The notes: a model not told the origin generated them from the sequence alone. DNA of 5,674 nt from JBGTLA01 sp041744375 (GCA_041744375.1 JBGTLA010000129.1:1-5674); one strand, 5' to 3'; shown: positions 1 to 5,674, counted from the stretch's first letter. Numbers and translations: made by a program.

Positions 1-381
1 CACGCCACCGACGACGACGAGCTCGACCGGACGACCGGCCATGGCGGCGGCGGACAGTCCCCGGGGGATGGAGATGCCGACGGCGACCTCATCCCCCTCG
101 ACCATGTCGCGCAGCTCGCCTTCGCTCTCGACTGCGACCAGGTCGATGATGCCCTGTTGGTCGAGGACGACCAGCAGGTCACCCAAGCCGGCGGCGACCT
201 GGCCTCCGTCTTCGTCGGCCACCCCCAGCGTGACGTTGAGCTCGGAGCCGAAGGCACCCCCGAAGACGAGGTTGAAGACGAAGGCCAGCGCCAGGGGCAC
301 CACCACACCGATGATGATCGCCGACCGATCCCGCAGCCGCAGGGTCAGGTCCTTGCGGGCGATGCGCCAGGCGGCTCCCAT
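1..381 (-). CDS. ABC-2 type transporter permease, N-terminal part (runs off the window)
   Basis: Only the first 127 codons are present. The ATG at 381-379 shares its A with the TGA of the ATPase gene (TGATG), so translation is probably coupled to it. The visible protein begins with a short cytoplasmic amphipathic stretch (MGAAWRIARKDLTLRLRDRS) followed by one clear membrane segment at about residues 21-42 (AIIIGVVVPLALAFVFNLVFG). A soluble, acidic, probably extracytoplasmic region follows from about residue 48, including LGVADEDGG and VAVGISIPRGLSAA. A first helix followed by a large ectodomain is typical of ABC-2 permeases of the YhgE/DrrB-like type; the remaining helices should lie beyond position 1. 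With the preceding ATPase it would form an exporter. The substrate cannot be told from the sequence. Identification rests on family pattern and neighbourhood, not on a complete protein. Confidence 0.85.
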   Translation of the reverse strand, partial: MGAAWRIARKDLTLRLRDRSAIIIGVVVPLALAFVFNLVFGGAFGSELNVTLGVADEDGGQVAAGLGDLLVVLDQQGIIDLVAVESEGELRDMVEGDEVAVGISIPRGLSAAAMAGRPVELVVVGGV

Positions 382-1319
382 CAGTCCCGCAGGGCCTTGC
401 CGGTGAGATGCAAGAACACGGCCTCCAGATCGGGTTGTTGCACCTCCACCCCGGTCACCGTCATCCCCGCCCCTACCGCCACCGCCAGGACCGCCGGAAG
501 GACGGTGGAGGCGTCGTGGGCGAGAGCCGAAACCGCCTCCTCTCCCACTGTGGAGCCCGTTATCCCCTCGAGAGCGGCGATGGCCGAGGCCGCGGCACCC
601 ACATCGCCGTGACCCCTCAACTCGATGCGGTCGACCTGACCAACCTGGGCGACGAGCTCACGGCGGGTGCCGTGGGCGATGAGACGACCTTCGTCGATGA
701 TGCCGACGCGGTCACAGAGCCGCTCTGCCTCTTCCATGTAGTGGGTTGTGTAGAGGACGGCCATTCCCTCCTCGGACAATGCCTCCACCGACTCCAAGAT
801 GGCATGGCGTGACTGGGGGTCGACCCCCACCGTCGGCTCATCGAGGATCAGCAACCTGGGCTGATGGAGCAGACCGATGCCGATGTTGAGACGTCTCTGC
901 ATGCCGCCCGAGTAATCCGAGGTCCGGTCGGCTCGGCGCTCGCCGAGGCCGATCACCTCGAGCACGGAGTCGATGCGGCTTGCCAGTTCAGAACCGCCCA
1001 TCCCATAGAGGCGACCAAAAAAGGCCAGGTTCTCCTCGGCGGTGAGATCCGGATAGATCGCCAGCTCCTGGGGAACGAGGCCTATCTCGGCTCGGGCCCG
1101 CACCGATCCCGACGTCATCGACTCACCGGCGACCCGCACCTCGCCGGCGTCGGGTTTGAGCAGTCCGGCGATCATCGAGATGGTCGTAGTCTTGCCGGCA
1201 CCGTTGGGGCCCAACAGCCCGTAGGTCTCTCCCGGGGTGAGACTGAAGCTGACATCGTCGACGGCGAGGAGTGCCCCAAAGGACTTGGCGAGGCTCTCGA
1301 CCACCAACACCGGTGTCAT
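381..1319 (-). CDS. ABC transporter ATP-binding protein, DrrA-like exporter ATPase
   Basis: A 312-residue cytoplasmic ATPase that powers an ABC-2 exporter. All nucleotide-binding motifs are intact: Walker A GPNGAGKTT at 37-45, Q-loop Gln84 (LVPQE), signature YSGGMQ at 136-141, Walker B LLILDEP at 156-162, D-loop GVD at 165-167 and switch His193 (TTHYMEEAE). A C-terminal domain of about 90 residues ends in DLEAVFLHLTGKALRD, as is usual in the daunorubicin-resistance (DrrA) type of drug, lipid or polysaccharide exporter ATPases. The frame is open upstream to an ATG at 1415, but that stretch lies inside the radical SAM gene and is not family-like. I chose ATG 1319 because TPVLVVESLAKSFG is a normal ABC N-terminus; AGGTGG lies about 10 bases upstream as a modest ribosome site. 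The gene overlaps the permease by one base. The substrate is unknown; the radical SAM gene upstream suggests a modified product. Confidence 0.95.
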   Translation of the reverse strand: MTPVLVVESLAKSFGALLAVDDVSFSLTPGETYGLLGPNGAGKTTTISMIAGLLKPDAGEVRVAGESMTSGSVRARAEIGLVPQELAIYPDLTAEENLAFFGRLYGMGGSELASRIDSVLEVIGLGERRADRTSDYSGGMQRRLNIGIGLLHQPRLLILDEPTVGVDPQSRHAILESVEALSEEGMAVLYTTHYMEEAERLCDRVGIIDEGRLIAHGTRRELVAQVGQVDRIELRGHGDVGAAASAIAALEGITGSTVGEEAVSALAHDASTVLPAVLAVAVGAGMTVTGVEVQQPDLEAVFLHLTGKALRD

Positions 1320-1360
1320 GTTGGCTCGCCCACCTGCTCGATCATCTCCTTGAGCCACTA
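1316..1360 (-). other. In-frame extension of the radical SAM gene beyond its amber stop
   Basis: After TAG (1360-1358) the radical SAM frame stays open for 13 codons encoding WLKEMIEQVGEPT. It ends with TGA at 1318-1316, which overlaps the ATPase ATG (1319-1317) as ATGA. Eleven of the 13 codons end in G or C and the peptide looks like a normal helical C-terminus. The simplest reading is that the original gene ended here and a CAG, AAG or GAG codon became TAG, by mutation or by a sequence error. Programmed readthrough is possible but unsupported. The alternative is that this is an ordinary spacer and the match is chance. Confidence 0.5.
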
Positions 1361-2746
1361 TCTGAGCCCAAGGGCGTCGACCTGAGCCTTGGTCGGCTCC
1401 GCACAACAGAACCACGGCTCACTCAATCGGGGCCGGTCGGGGGGGCCCACCGAGGCAGCCTTGCGGGGAATGTCGACGCCGGCCGCCGTCGCGATCGTGT
1501 CGGTCATCGCAGCAATCGTCTCGACCTGATCGTTGCCTTCGTGGGCCGCCTTCTCGGCCATGGTTGCCAGCTCGGAGGCGAGCTCGTCGAGCGCGGGGTC
1601 CGGCGCTCGCCACGTGTACCCGAGAGCTCCGGCGTCGTATCCGGTGAGGTGGGGGGCGAGGGAATCGCTTCCCAGGAGCAACGAGCCGTCGGGGATGAGG
1701 AGACGTATCGAGAGTTGCACCGGGTCCGTGACAGGGGCCAGGTCGTGGCGCCAGATGAACGAGGCGATGTCGGCCACGCCGGCGGCGGTCGTCCACGGCG
1801 TGAAGGGCAGCCAGGTGGGATGCAGCTCGATCCCCGCCGAGCGGAGGACGCCCACCGCCCGGTCGGCGTCGGCGCCCGTGTGGCCCTTGTCGAGATGGGT
1901 GAGGATGACTTCGTCGAGCGACTCGACCGCCGACACCACGAACACCACCCCGCTGTCGGCCAGAACAGGCCACACGTCCTGGTGGGCAAGCACGTGCTCC
2001 ACCTTGACGGTGATGTCGAATGACAGATCGGGGTGGCGCCCATGGGCGGCGGCCACCACACCTGTGGCATAGGCGGGCGCGTTGAGGAAGTCGGGATCAC
2101 CAAAGGTCACGTGGCGCGCCCCCATGTCCACCAGCTGATCGATGTCGGCTTGCACCGTCTCCGCCCCGGTGATGCGATAACGCCCGTTGTACACGGCCGG
2201 AACGGGACAATGGGTGCATCGGTGCCGGCACCCGTGACTGGCTTCCACATACCCCACCAACTGGTGGCCCGCCGCGGTGGCCAGATGGGCGTACCGGTCG
2301 AGAGGAGGGAGGATGTCACGCACCGGAGGGCGGAAACGTCTCCGACCGATGTCCACGGTGATCCCCCGGTCGGGCTCCTTCTTGCCCAGCGATCCCACCC
2401 AGGAGACGAGGGCCTCCTCGTACTCGCCACAGATCAGGCGGTCGGCTACGACGCCCAGGGTGCGATCGGAGCCGACGCCGGCGTAGAGCCCGTAGAAGGC
2501 AACGGGAAGCTCCGGGCGGATCTCCTTTACCTTGTGGCCCACCTCGATGGCCATACGCATCGCGGTGTGCATCGGCACCGACACCGCCACGGCGTCGACC
2601 TCCCCGAGTCGACACGGCTCCCACGACTCGACGGCCAGGTCGAGCGCCGACACCTGGTGACCGGCCGCCCGCAGCTCGGCAGCGGGCGCCGCCACATGGA
2701 GCGGTTGATGACCGAGCTCATACGTGGAGATCAAGAACACCCTCAT
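1358..2746 (-). CDS. CCAEP-tail radical SAM protein with B12-binding-like N-terminal domain
   Basis: A 462-residue protein. Residues 1-120 look like a Rossmann-type cobalamin-binding domain (MRVFLISTYELGHQP at the start, then VDAVAVSVPMHTA and FYGLYAG), but no classical DxHxxG cobalamin motif is visible. The radical SAM cluster motif is Cys173-x3-Cys177-x2-Cys180 (CRHRCTHC), followed by a TIM-barrel-like stretch including FGDPDFLN (215-222). Near the C-terminus is FCCAEP, with CCAEP at 447-451. From memory this tail defines the 'CUAEP/CCAEP-tail radical SAM (seleno)protein' family, in which some members have selenocysteine at the second position; here both codons are TGT, so this is the Cys form. 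The reaction and substrate are not known to me. ATG 2746 is preferred to GTG 2773, which adds nine unconvincing residues. It is the first gene of a leftward operon with an ABC exporter. The TAG stop is odd: the same frame continues 13 codons to an ATGA overlap with the ATPase. Confidence 0.9.
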   Translation of the reverse strand: MRVFLISTYELGHQPLHVAAPAAELRAAGHQVSALDLAVESWEPCRLGEVDAVAVSVPMHTAMRMAIEVGHKVKEIRPELPVAFYGLYAGVGSDRTLGVVADRLICGEYEEALVSWVGSLGKKEPDRGITVDIGRRRFRPPVRDILPPLDRYAHLATAAGHQLVGYVEASHGCRHRCTHCPVPAVYNGRYRITGAETVQADIDQLVDMGARHVTFGDPDFLNAPAYATGVVAAAHGRHPDLSFDITVKVEHVLAHQDVWPVLADSGVVFVVSAVESLDEVILTHLDKGHTGADADRAVGVLRSAGIELHPTWLPFTPWTTAAGVADIASFIWRHDLAPVTDPVQLSIRLLIPDGSLLLGSDSLAPHLTGYDAGALGYTWRAPDPALDELASELATMAEKAAHEGNDQVETIAAMTDTIATAAGVDIPRKAASVGPPDRPRLSEPWFCCAEPTKAQVDALGLR

Positions 2747-2754
2747 TCCCGACC

Positions 2755-2783
2755 ATGGTACGGAGGGATTCACCTACTGGACA
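2755..2783 (-). promoter_or_regulatory. Possible promoter of the radical SAM operon
   Basis: On the minus strand TACCAT (2760-2755) fits TANNNT and is followed by eight bases and then the ATG at 2746, giving a leader of about two bases. Seventeen bases upstream is TGTCCA (2783-2778), a poor -35 match (three of six) that is the same site as the aceE -35 read from the other strand. The evidence is weak, but the spacing is good. Confidence 0.3.
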
Positions 2784-2802
2784 GCACGGGGTTCGCAGTA
2801 GG
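2773..2802. repeat. Perfect 7-bp inverted repeat, candidate operator (CCTACTG-N16-CAGTAGG)
   Basis: The left arm CCTACTG is at 2773-2779 and the right arm CAGTAGG at 2796-2802. The arm centres are 23 bp apart, about two helical turns, so both would face the same side of DNA for a dimeric repressor. The right arm overlaps the predicted aceE -10 box and the left arm touches the -35, so binding would block aceE transcription and probably affect the leftward operon. No regulator is identified. A 7-bp repeat could occur by chance in 64 bases at roughly a one in ten level. Confidence 0.4.
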
Positions 2803-2804
2803 CT
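2778..2804 (+). promoter_or_regulatory. Predicted leaderless promoter of aceE
   Basis: A -10 box TAGGCT (2799-2804, matching TANNNT) lies six bases before the aceE ATG, so transcription would start at about the A of the start codon. A possible -35 TGGACA (2778-2783) matches TTGACA at five of six positions, but the spacer of 15 bases is short. The absence of a Shine-Dalgarno sequence before 2811 agrees with a leaderless mRNA. This is inference from motif placement. Confidence 0.5.
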
Positions 2805-2810
2805 CAGACC

Positions 2811-5540
2811 ATGGCATTGCCACCGGATCTCGCCCGAACCCTCGCCGACGAATTCGTCCACCAGCTTCCCGACCTCGACCCGGTCGAAACACGAGAGTGG
2901 CTGGAGTCGCTCGACGCCGTGGCCGCCGAGTACGGCCCCATGCGGGCGCGCTACCTGCTCGCCAAGCTCCTCGAACGCGCCCACGAGCGGGACCTGGGAG
3001 TTCCCGGCCCTCTCACCACCCCCTACATCAACAGCATCCCTGTAGAGGACCAGCCCGACTACCCCGGCGATGGTGAGGTGGAGCGCCGAATTCGGCGGCT
3101 GATCCGCTGGAACGCGGCGGTGATGGTCATCAAAGCCAACCACCGGGAGAAGGGAATCGGCGGCCACCTATCGACGTTCGCCTCGTCCGCCACTCTCTAC
3201 GAAGTGGGCTTCAACCACTTCTTCCGCGGCAAGGACTCCAACAACCCCGGCGACCACGTCTACTTCCAGGGCCATGCCGCCCCCGGGATCTACGCCCGCG
3301 CCTTCCTGGAGCGTCGACTCGAAGAGTCGCATCTCGACCGCTTTCGATTCGAGGTGGAGGAAGGTGGATTGTCGTCTTATCCCCACCCGCGCCTCATGCC
3401 CGAATTCTGGGAGTTCCCGACCGTGTCGATGGGCCTGGGCCCGATCAACTCGATCTATCACGCCCGCTTCAACAAGTATCTCCACAACCGCGGTCTCGAC
3501 GACACGTCGGACTCGTGGGTGTGGTGCTTCGTAGGTGACGGGGAGATCGACGAGCCCGAAAGCCTGGGCGCCATCTCCCTGGCGGCGCGCGAGAAGCTGG
3601 GGAACCTCATCTGGGTCGTCAACTGCAACCTCCAGCGCCTCGACGGGCCGGTACGTGGCAACGGCAAGATCATCCAAGAGCTCGAGGCCGTGTTCCGGGG
3701 AGCGGGCTGGAACGTGATCAAGGTCATCTGGGGCTCGGGCTGGGACGACCTCCTCGCTCGAGACGTCAACGGGGCGCTCGTCACCGTCATGAACGAGACG
3801 GTCGACGGCGAATACCAACGCTTCAAGGCCGAGGACGGGGCTTTCGTGCGGGAGCACTTCTTCGGCAAGGACCCTGCGGCTGCCGAGCTGGTCGAAGACC
3901 TCACCGACGAGGAAATCTGGAGCCTTCGCCGGGGCGGGCTCGACTACCGCAAGATCTACGCCGCCTACCAGGCAGCCACGGAGTCGCTCACCGAAGGACC
4001 GACTGTGATCCTCGCCAAGACGATCAAGGGTTGGACGTTGGGGCCCGATGTCGAGGGAAGAAACGCAACCCACCAGATCAAGGAACTGACCAACAAGCAA
4101 CTCAAGGAGCTCCGCTCCCGTCTCAGCCTGGAAGACACGATCCCCGAAGAAGCCCTCGAGGGCGATCGTGTCCCTCCCTACTACCGGCCGGAGCCGGGGT
4201 CGGCGGAGTACGAGTACCTGATGGGGCGCCGCAAGGAACTCGGCGGTCCCCTGCCGTCGCGCACCCTTTCCATCCGCTCTCGCATCCATCTTCCCGGGCC
4301 CGAGACCTTCGAAGAGGTCTACCAGGGCTCCGGGAAGGCAGAGGCCTCGACCACCACCGCCTTCACTCGGCTGCTGCGCAACCTGGCCCGTCACCCCGAG
4401 TTCGGTCCCCGGGTGGTCCCCATCGTCCCCGACGAGGCCCGAACCTTCGGCATGGATTCCCTCTTCCGCGAGCTGGGCATCTACGCCTCCCAGGGCCAGC
4501 TCTACGAGCCGGTAGACCACGCCATGCTGCTCTCTTATCACGAGTCCATCGACGGCCAGATCCTCGAGGAGGGCATCACCGAGGCCGGTTCGACGGCGGG
4601 TTGGATCGCAGCCGCCACCTCGTATGCGACACGGGGCGTTCCCATGGTCCCGTTCTACATCTTCTATTCCATGTTCGGGTTCCAGCGGGTGGGAGACCTC
4701 ATCTGGGGAGCGGCCGATGCGCGCGCTCGCGGGTTCCTCATGGGGGCGACGGCCGGGCGCACCACCCTCCAAGGCGAGGGCCTCCAGCACCAGGACGGCC
4801 ACAGTCATGTGCTCGCCTCCACCGTTCCCGTCTGTCAGGCCTACGACCCGGCGTTCGCCTATGAGGTGGGCACCATCATCGAGCACGGCATCCGACGCAT
4901 GTACGGCTCCGAGCCGGACGACGTCTTCTACTACCTCACGGTCTACAACGAGAACCAGTCCCAGCCGCCCCGCCCCGACGGGGTAGACCAGGGGATCGTC
5001 GACGGTCTGTACCGCTGGCGGTCGGCACCTGAAGGGACCGAACACCCCGCCGCCATCCTCTTCTCCGGCACCGCCAACCTGGCCGCTTCCCAGGCTTGCG
5101 ATGACCTGGCCGAGCATTACGGGGTGGGAGCCGAGCTGTGGTCGGCCACCTCCTACAAGCGGCTTCGTGAAGAGGCACTCGAGGTGGAGAGATGGAACCG
5201 CCTTCACCCGTCCTCGCCGCCGCGGACCCCGTTCGTGACGAGGAGCCTCTCCGCCGTCCATGGTCCCATCGTGGCCGTGACCGATTTCATGACCGCAGTC
5301 CCCGACCAGGTGGGCCGTTGGATCCCGGGCCCGTTCACGATCCTCGGAACCGACGGGTTCGGTCGCTCCGACAGCCGCGACACGTTGCGCCGCTTTTTCG
5401 AGACCGACACCGGCCACGTGGTCACTGCCACGCTTTCGGCTCTGGTCCGCTCCGGTCGAATGGAGCAGGCAGCTGTGGACGATGCCCTCAAGCGATACGA
5501 CATCGACCCCGACAGAGCCGACCCCGCCCACGCCCACTGA
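2811..5540 (+). CDS. aceE: Pyruvate dehydrogenase E1 component, homodimeric type
   Basis: A complete 909-residue, cytoplasmic, thiamine-diphosphate-dependent enzyme that decarboxylates pyruvate and acetylates the lipoyl groups of E2, feeding acetyl-CoA to the TCA cycle. It aligns by eye with Escherichia coli AceE (887 residues) over its whole length. Visible landmarks are an N-terminal E2-contacting type segment (DPVETREWLESLDAV, 23-37), His119 in GGHLSTF, His155 in YFQGHAAPG, the ThDP/Mg motif GDGEIDEPES (242-251) closing at NCNLQRLDG (271-279), His421 in the ATHQIKEL loop, the probable cofactor-activating Glu587 in ILEEGITE, GEGLQHQDGHSH (655-666) and LGTDGFGRSDSR near the C-terminus. ATG 2811 gives the expected N-terminus; it lacks a Shine-Dalgarno sequence and is probably leaderless. 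No E2 (aceF) or E3 (lpd) gene adjoins it; in known actinobacteria the partners are encoded elsewhere. The gene diverges from the radical SAM operon. Confidence 0.98.
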   Translation: MALPPDLARTLADEFVHQLPDLDPVETREWLESLDAVAAEYGPMRARYLLAKLLERAHERDLGVPGPLTTPYINSIPVEDQPDYPGDGEVERRIRRLIRWNAAVMVIKANHREKGIGGHLSTFASSATLYEVGFNHFFRGKDSNNPGDHVYFQGHAAPGIYARAFLERRLEESHLDRFRFEVEEGGLSSYPHPRLMPEFWEFPTVSMGLGPINSIYHARFNKYLHNRGLDDTSDSWVWCFVGDGEIDEPESLGAISLAAREKLGNLIWVVNCNLQRLDGPVRGNGKIIQELEAVFRGAGWNVIKVIWGSGWDDLLARDVNGALVTVMNETVDGEYQRFKAEDGAFVREHFFGKDPAAAELVEDLTDEEIWSLRRGGLDYRKIYAAYQAATESLTEGPTVILAKTIKGWTLGPDVEGRNATHQIKELTNKQLKELRSRLSLEDTIPEEALEGDRVPPYYRPEPGSAEYEYLMGRRKELGGPLPSRTLSIRSRIHLPGPETFEEVYQGSGKAEASTTTAFTRLLRNLARHPEFGPRVVPIVPDEARTFGMDSLFRELGIYASQGQLYEPVDHAMLLSYHESIDGQILEEGITEAGSTAGWIAAATSYATRGVPMVPFYIFYSMFGFQRVGDLIWGAADARARGFLMGATAGRTTLQGEGLQHQDGHSHVLASTVPVCQAYDPAFAYEVGTIIEHGIRRMYGSEPDDVFYYLTVYNENQSQPPRPDGVDQGIVDGLYRWRSAPEGTEHPAAILFSGTANLAASQACDDLAEHYGVGAELWSATSYKRLREEALEVERWNRLHPSSPPRTPFVTRSLSAVHGPIVAVTDFMTAVPDQVGRWIPGPFTILGTDGFGRSDSRDTLRRFFETDTGHVVTATLSALVRSGRMEQAAVDDALKRYDIDPDRADPAHAH

Positions 5541-5611
5541 CCCGCACGGCGCCGGGCTCGGGCGCAAAATCGTCGCAAGTCGCGCCGCCAACGTGCCGAT
5601 AAGGCACAACT
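5541..5611 (+). other. Intergenic spacer after aceE with small hairpins
   Basis: Seventy-one bases follow the aceE TGA. GCGCC (5549-5553) can pair with GGCGC (5561-5565) over a 7-base loop. GGCGC can instead pair with a second GCGCC (5582-5586). No T-run follows, so this is not a convincing intrinsic terminator. A third hairpin (5593-5607) covers the ribosome site of the next gene. Whether aceE and the next gene are cotranscribed is not clear. Confidence 0.4.
5593..5607 (+). promoter_or_regulatory. Hairpin covering the ribosome site of the downstream gene
   Basis: GTGCC (5593-5597), loop GATAA (5598-5602), GGCAC (5603-5607) form a perfect 5-bp stem. The AAGG ribosome site (5601-5604) lies partly in the loop and partly in the stem, so folding could limit ribosome access. 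The same dyad could instead be a DNA operator. The stem is short and function is inferred only from position. Confidence 0.3.
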
Positions 5612-5674
5612 GTGGCCATCGCTCCCGAAGCCGAGCCCGCTCCGGCGGGAGAGAGTTGGCGTGCCCGAACGGCC
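5612..5674 (+). CDS. Probable start of an unidentified protein (21 codons visible)
   Basis: A GTG at 5612 is preceded by AAGG (5601-5604) with a 7-base spacer, a reasonable ribosome site. The frame stays open to the window end and reads MAIAPEAEPAPAGESWRA followed by Arg-Thr-Ala. A Pro/Ala-rich start followed by an Arg-rich stretch is seen at the N-terminus of many actinobacterial transcriptional regulators such as TetR-type proteins, but 21 codons cannot establish a family. It starts 71 bases after aceE on the same strand. The start and even the existence of the gene depend on sequence beyond the window. Confidence 0.45.
   Translation, partial: MAIAPEAEPAPAGESWRARTA

Larger units (their letters stand above)
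2747..2810. promoter_or_regulatory. Divergent promoter region between the radical SAM operon and aceE
   Basis: Sixty-four non-coding bases separate the start codons of the leftward radical SAM operon and rightward aceE. Both promoters must lie here or inside the opposite gene's 5' end. The region contains candidate -10 boxes for each direction, a hexamer usable as -35 for both (TGGACA/TGTCCA at 2778-2783), and a perfect 7-bp inverted repeat. Neither gene has a convincing Shine-Dalgarno sequence, which fits leaderless or nearly leaderless transcripts, common in actinobacteria. Confidence 0.7.

Noticed and set aside
1343..1351. AAGGAG directly followed by ATG 1345, as a start for a nine-residue peptide
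   Set aside because: There is no spacer between the ribosome site and the ATG, and the frame is better explained as the continuation of the radical SAM gene.
1320..1415. Upstream ATG at 1415 giving a 344-residue ATPase
   Set aside because: The added 32 residues overlap the conserved CCAEP tail of the radical SAM gene in another frame and do not resemble an ABC N-terminus.
2747..2773. GTG at 2773 as the radical SAM start
   Set aside because: It adds NPSVPWSG before the natural MRVFLISTYE beginning and has no clear ribosome site. It cannot be fully excluded.
2751..2814. GACCATGG occurring at 2751-2758 and 2807-2814, with ACCATGGT palindromic at 2752-2759
   Set aside because: Eight-base match only; the second copy is formed by the aceE start codon. 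Probably coincidence.
1271..3076. Long plus-strand open frames (250 and 347 codons) opposite the radical SAM gene
   Set aside because: Low-complexity Arg/Gly/Pro-rich translations with no family features, antisense to a gene with clear catalytic motifs; the second also runs into aceE in another frame.
3168..5609. An 813-codon open frame on the minus strand opposite aceE
   Set aside because: It is almost entirely antisense to a perfectly conserved aceE. Its product has no recognisable motifs and is explained by the scarcity of stop codons opposite G/C-ending codons.
1..5674. tRNA, rRNA, CRISPR arrays, insertion sequences
   Set aside because: No cloverleaf or rRNA-like sequence, no regularly spaced repeats and no transposase-like product were seen on either strand.

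Overview
The window is high-GC bacterial DNA with strong G/C bias at third codon positions. AUG and probable GUG starts, TANNNT-type -10 boxes placed almost at start codons, and a homodimeric AceE-type pyruvate dehydrogenase suggest an actinobacterium. A deep-branching or uncultured lineage is possible. This assignment is inference from style and gene content.

Left part (positions 1-2746, minus strand): three tightly packed genes that look like one operon. Transcription runs from right to left. First is a cobalamin-binding-like radical SAM enzyme whose C-terminus carries a Cys-Cys-Ala-Glu-Pro motif; I recognise it as the Cys form of the 'CUAEP/CCAEP-tail radical SAM (seleno)protein' family. 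Next is a DrrA-like ABC transporter ATPase, then the N-terminal part of an ABC-2 type permease that runs off the window. The ATPase and permease overlap by one base (TGATG). The radical SAM gene stops at an amber codon 38 bases before the ATPase. If that TAG is ignored, its frame continues 13 codons and ends in a perfect ATGA overlap with the ATPase start. This is the most interesting local anomaly.

Middle (2747-2810): a 64-base divergent promoter region. It holds a perfect 7-bp inverted repeat (CCTACTG-N16-CAGTAGG) lying across the predicted promoter of the rightward gene. That gene has no Shine-Dalgarno sequence and is predicted to be leaderless. The same short region also fits a near-leaderless promoter for the leftward operon.

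Right part (2811-5540, plus strand): a complete aceE encoding the 909-residue homodimeric E1 of pyruvate dehydrogenase, with its key motifs intact. No E2 or E3 gene is visible. After it come 71 non-coding bases with small hairpins. A probable new gene then starts at GTG 5612, with its AAGG ribosome site inside one of the hairpins; only 21 codons are visible.

The functional proposal, which is inference, is that the leftward operon modifies something with a radical SAM/B12-type enzyme and moves a product across the membrane with the ABC exporter. It shares a regulatory region with a central carbon metabolism gene.
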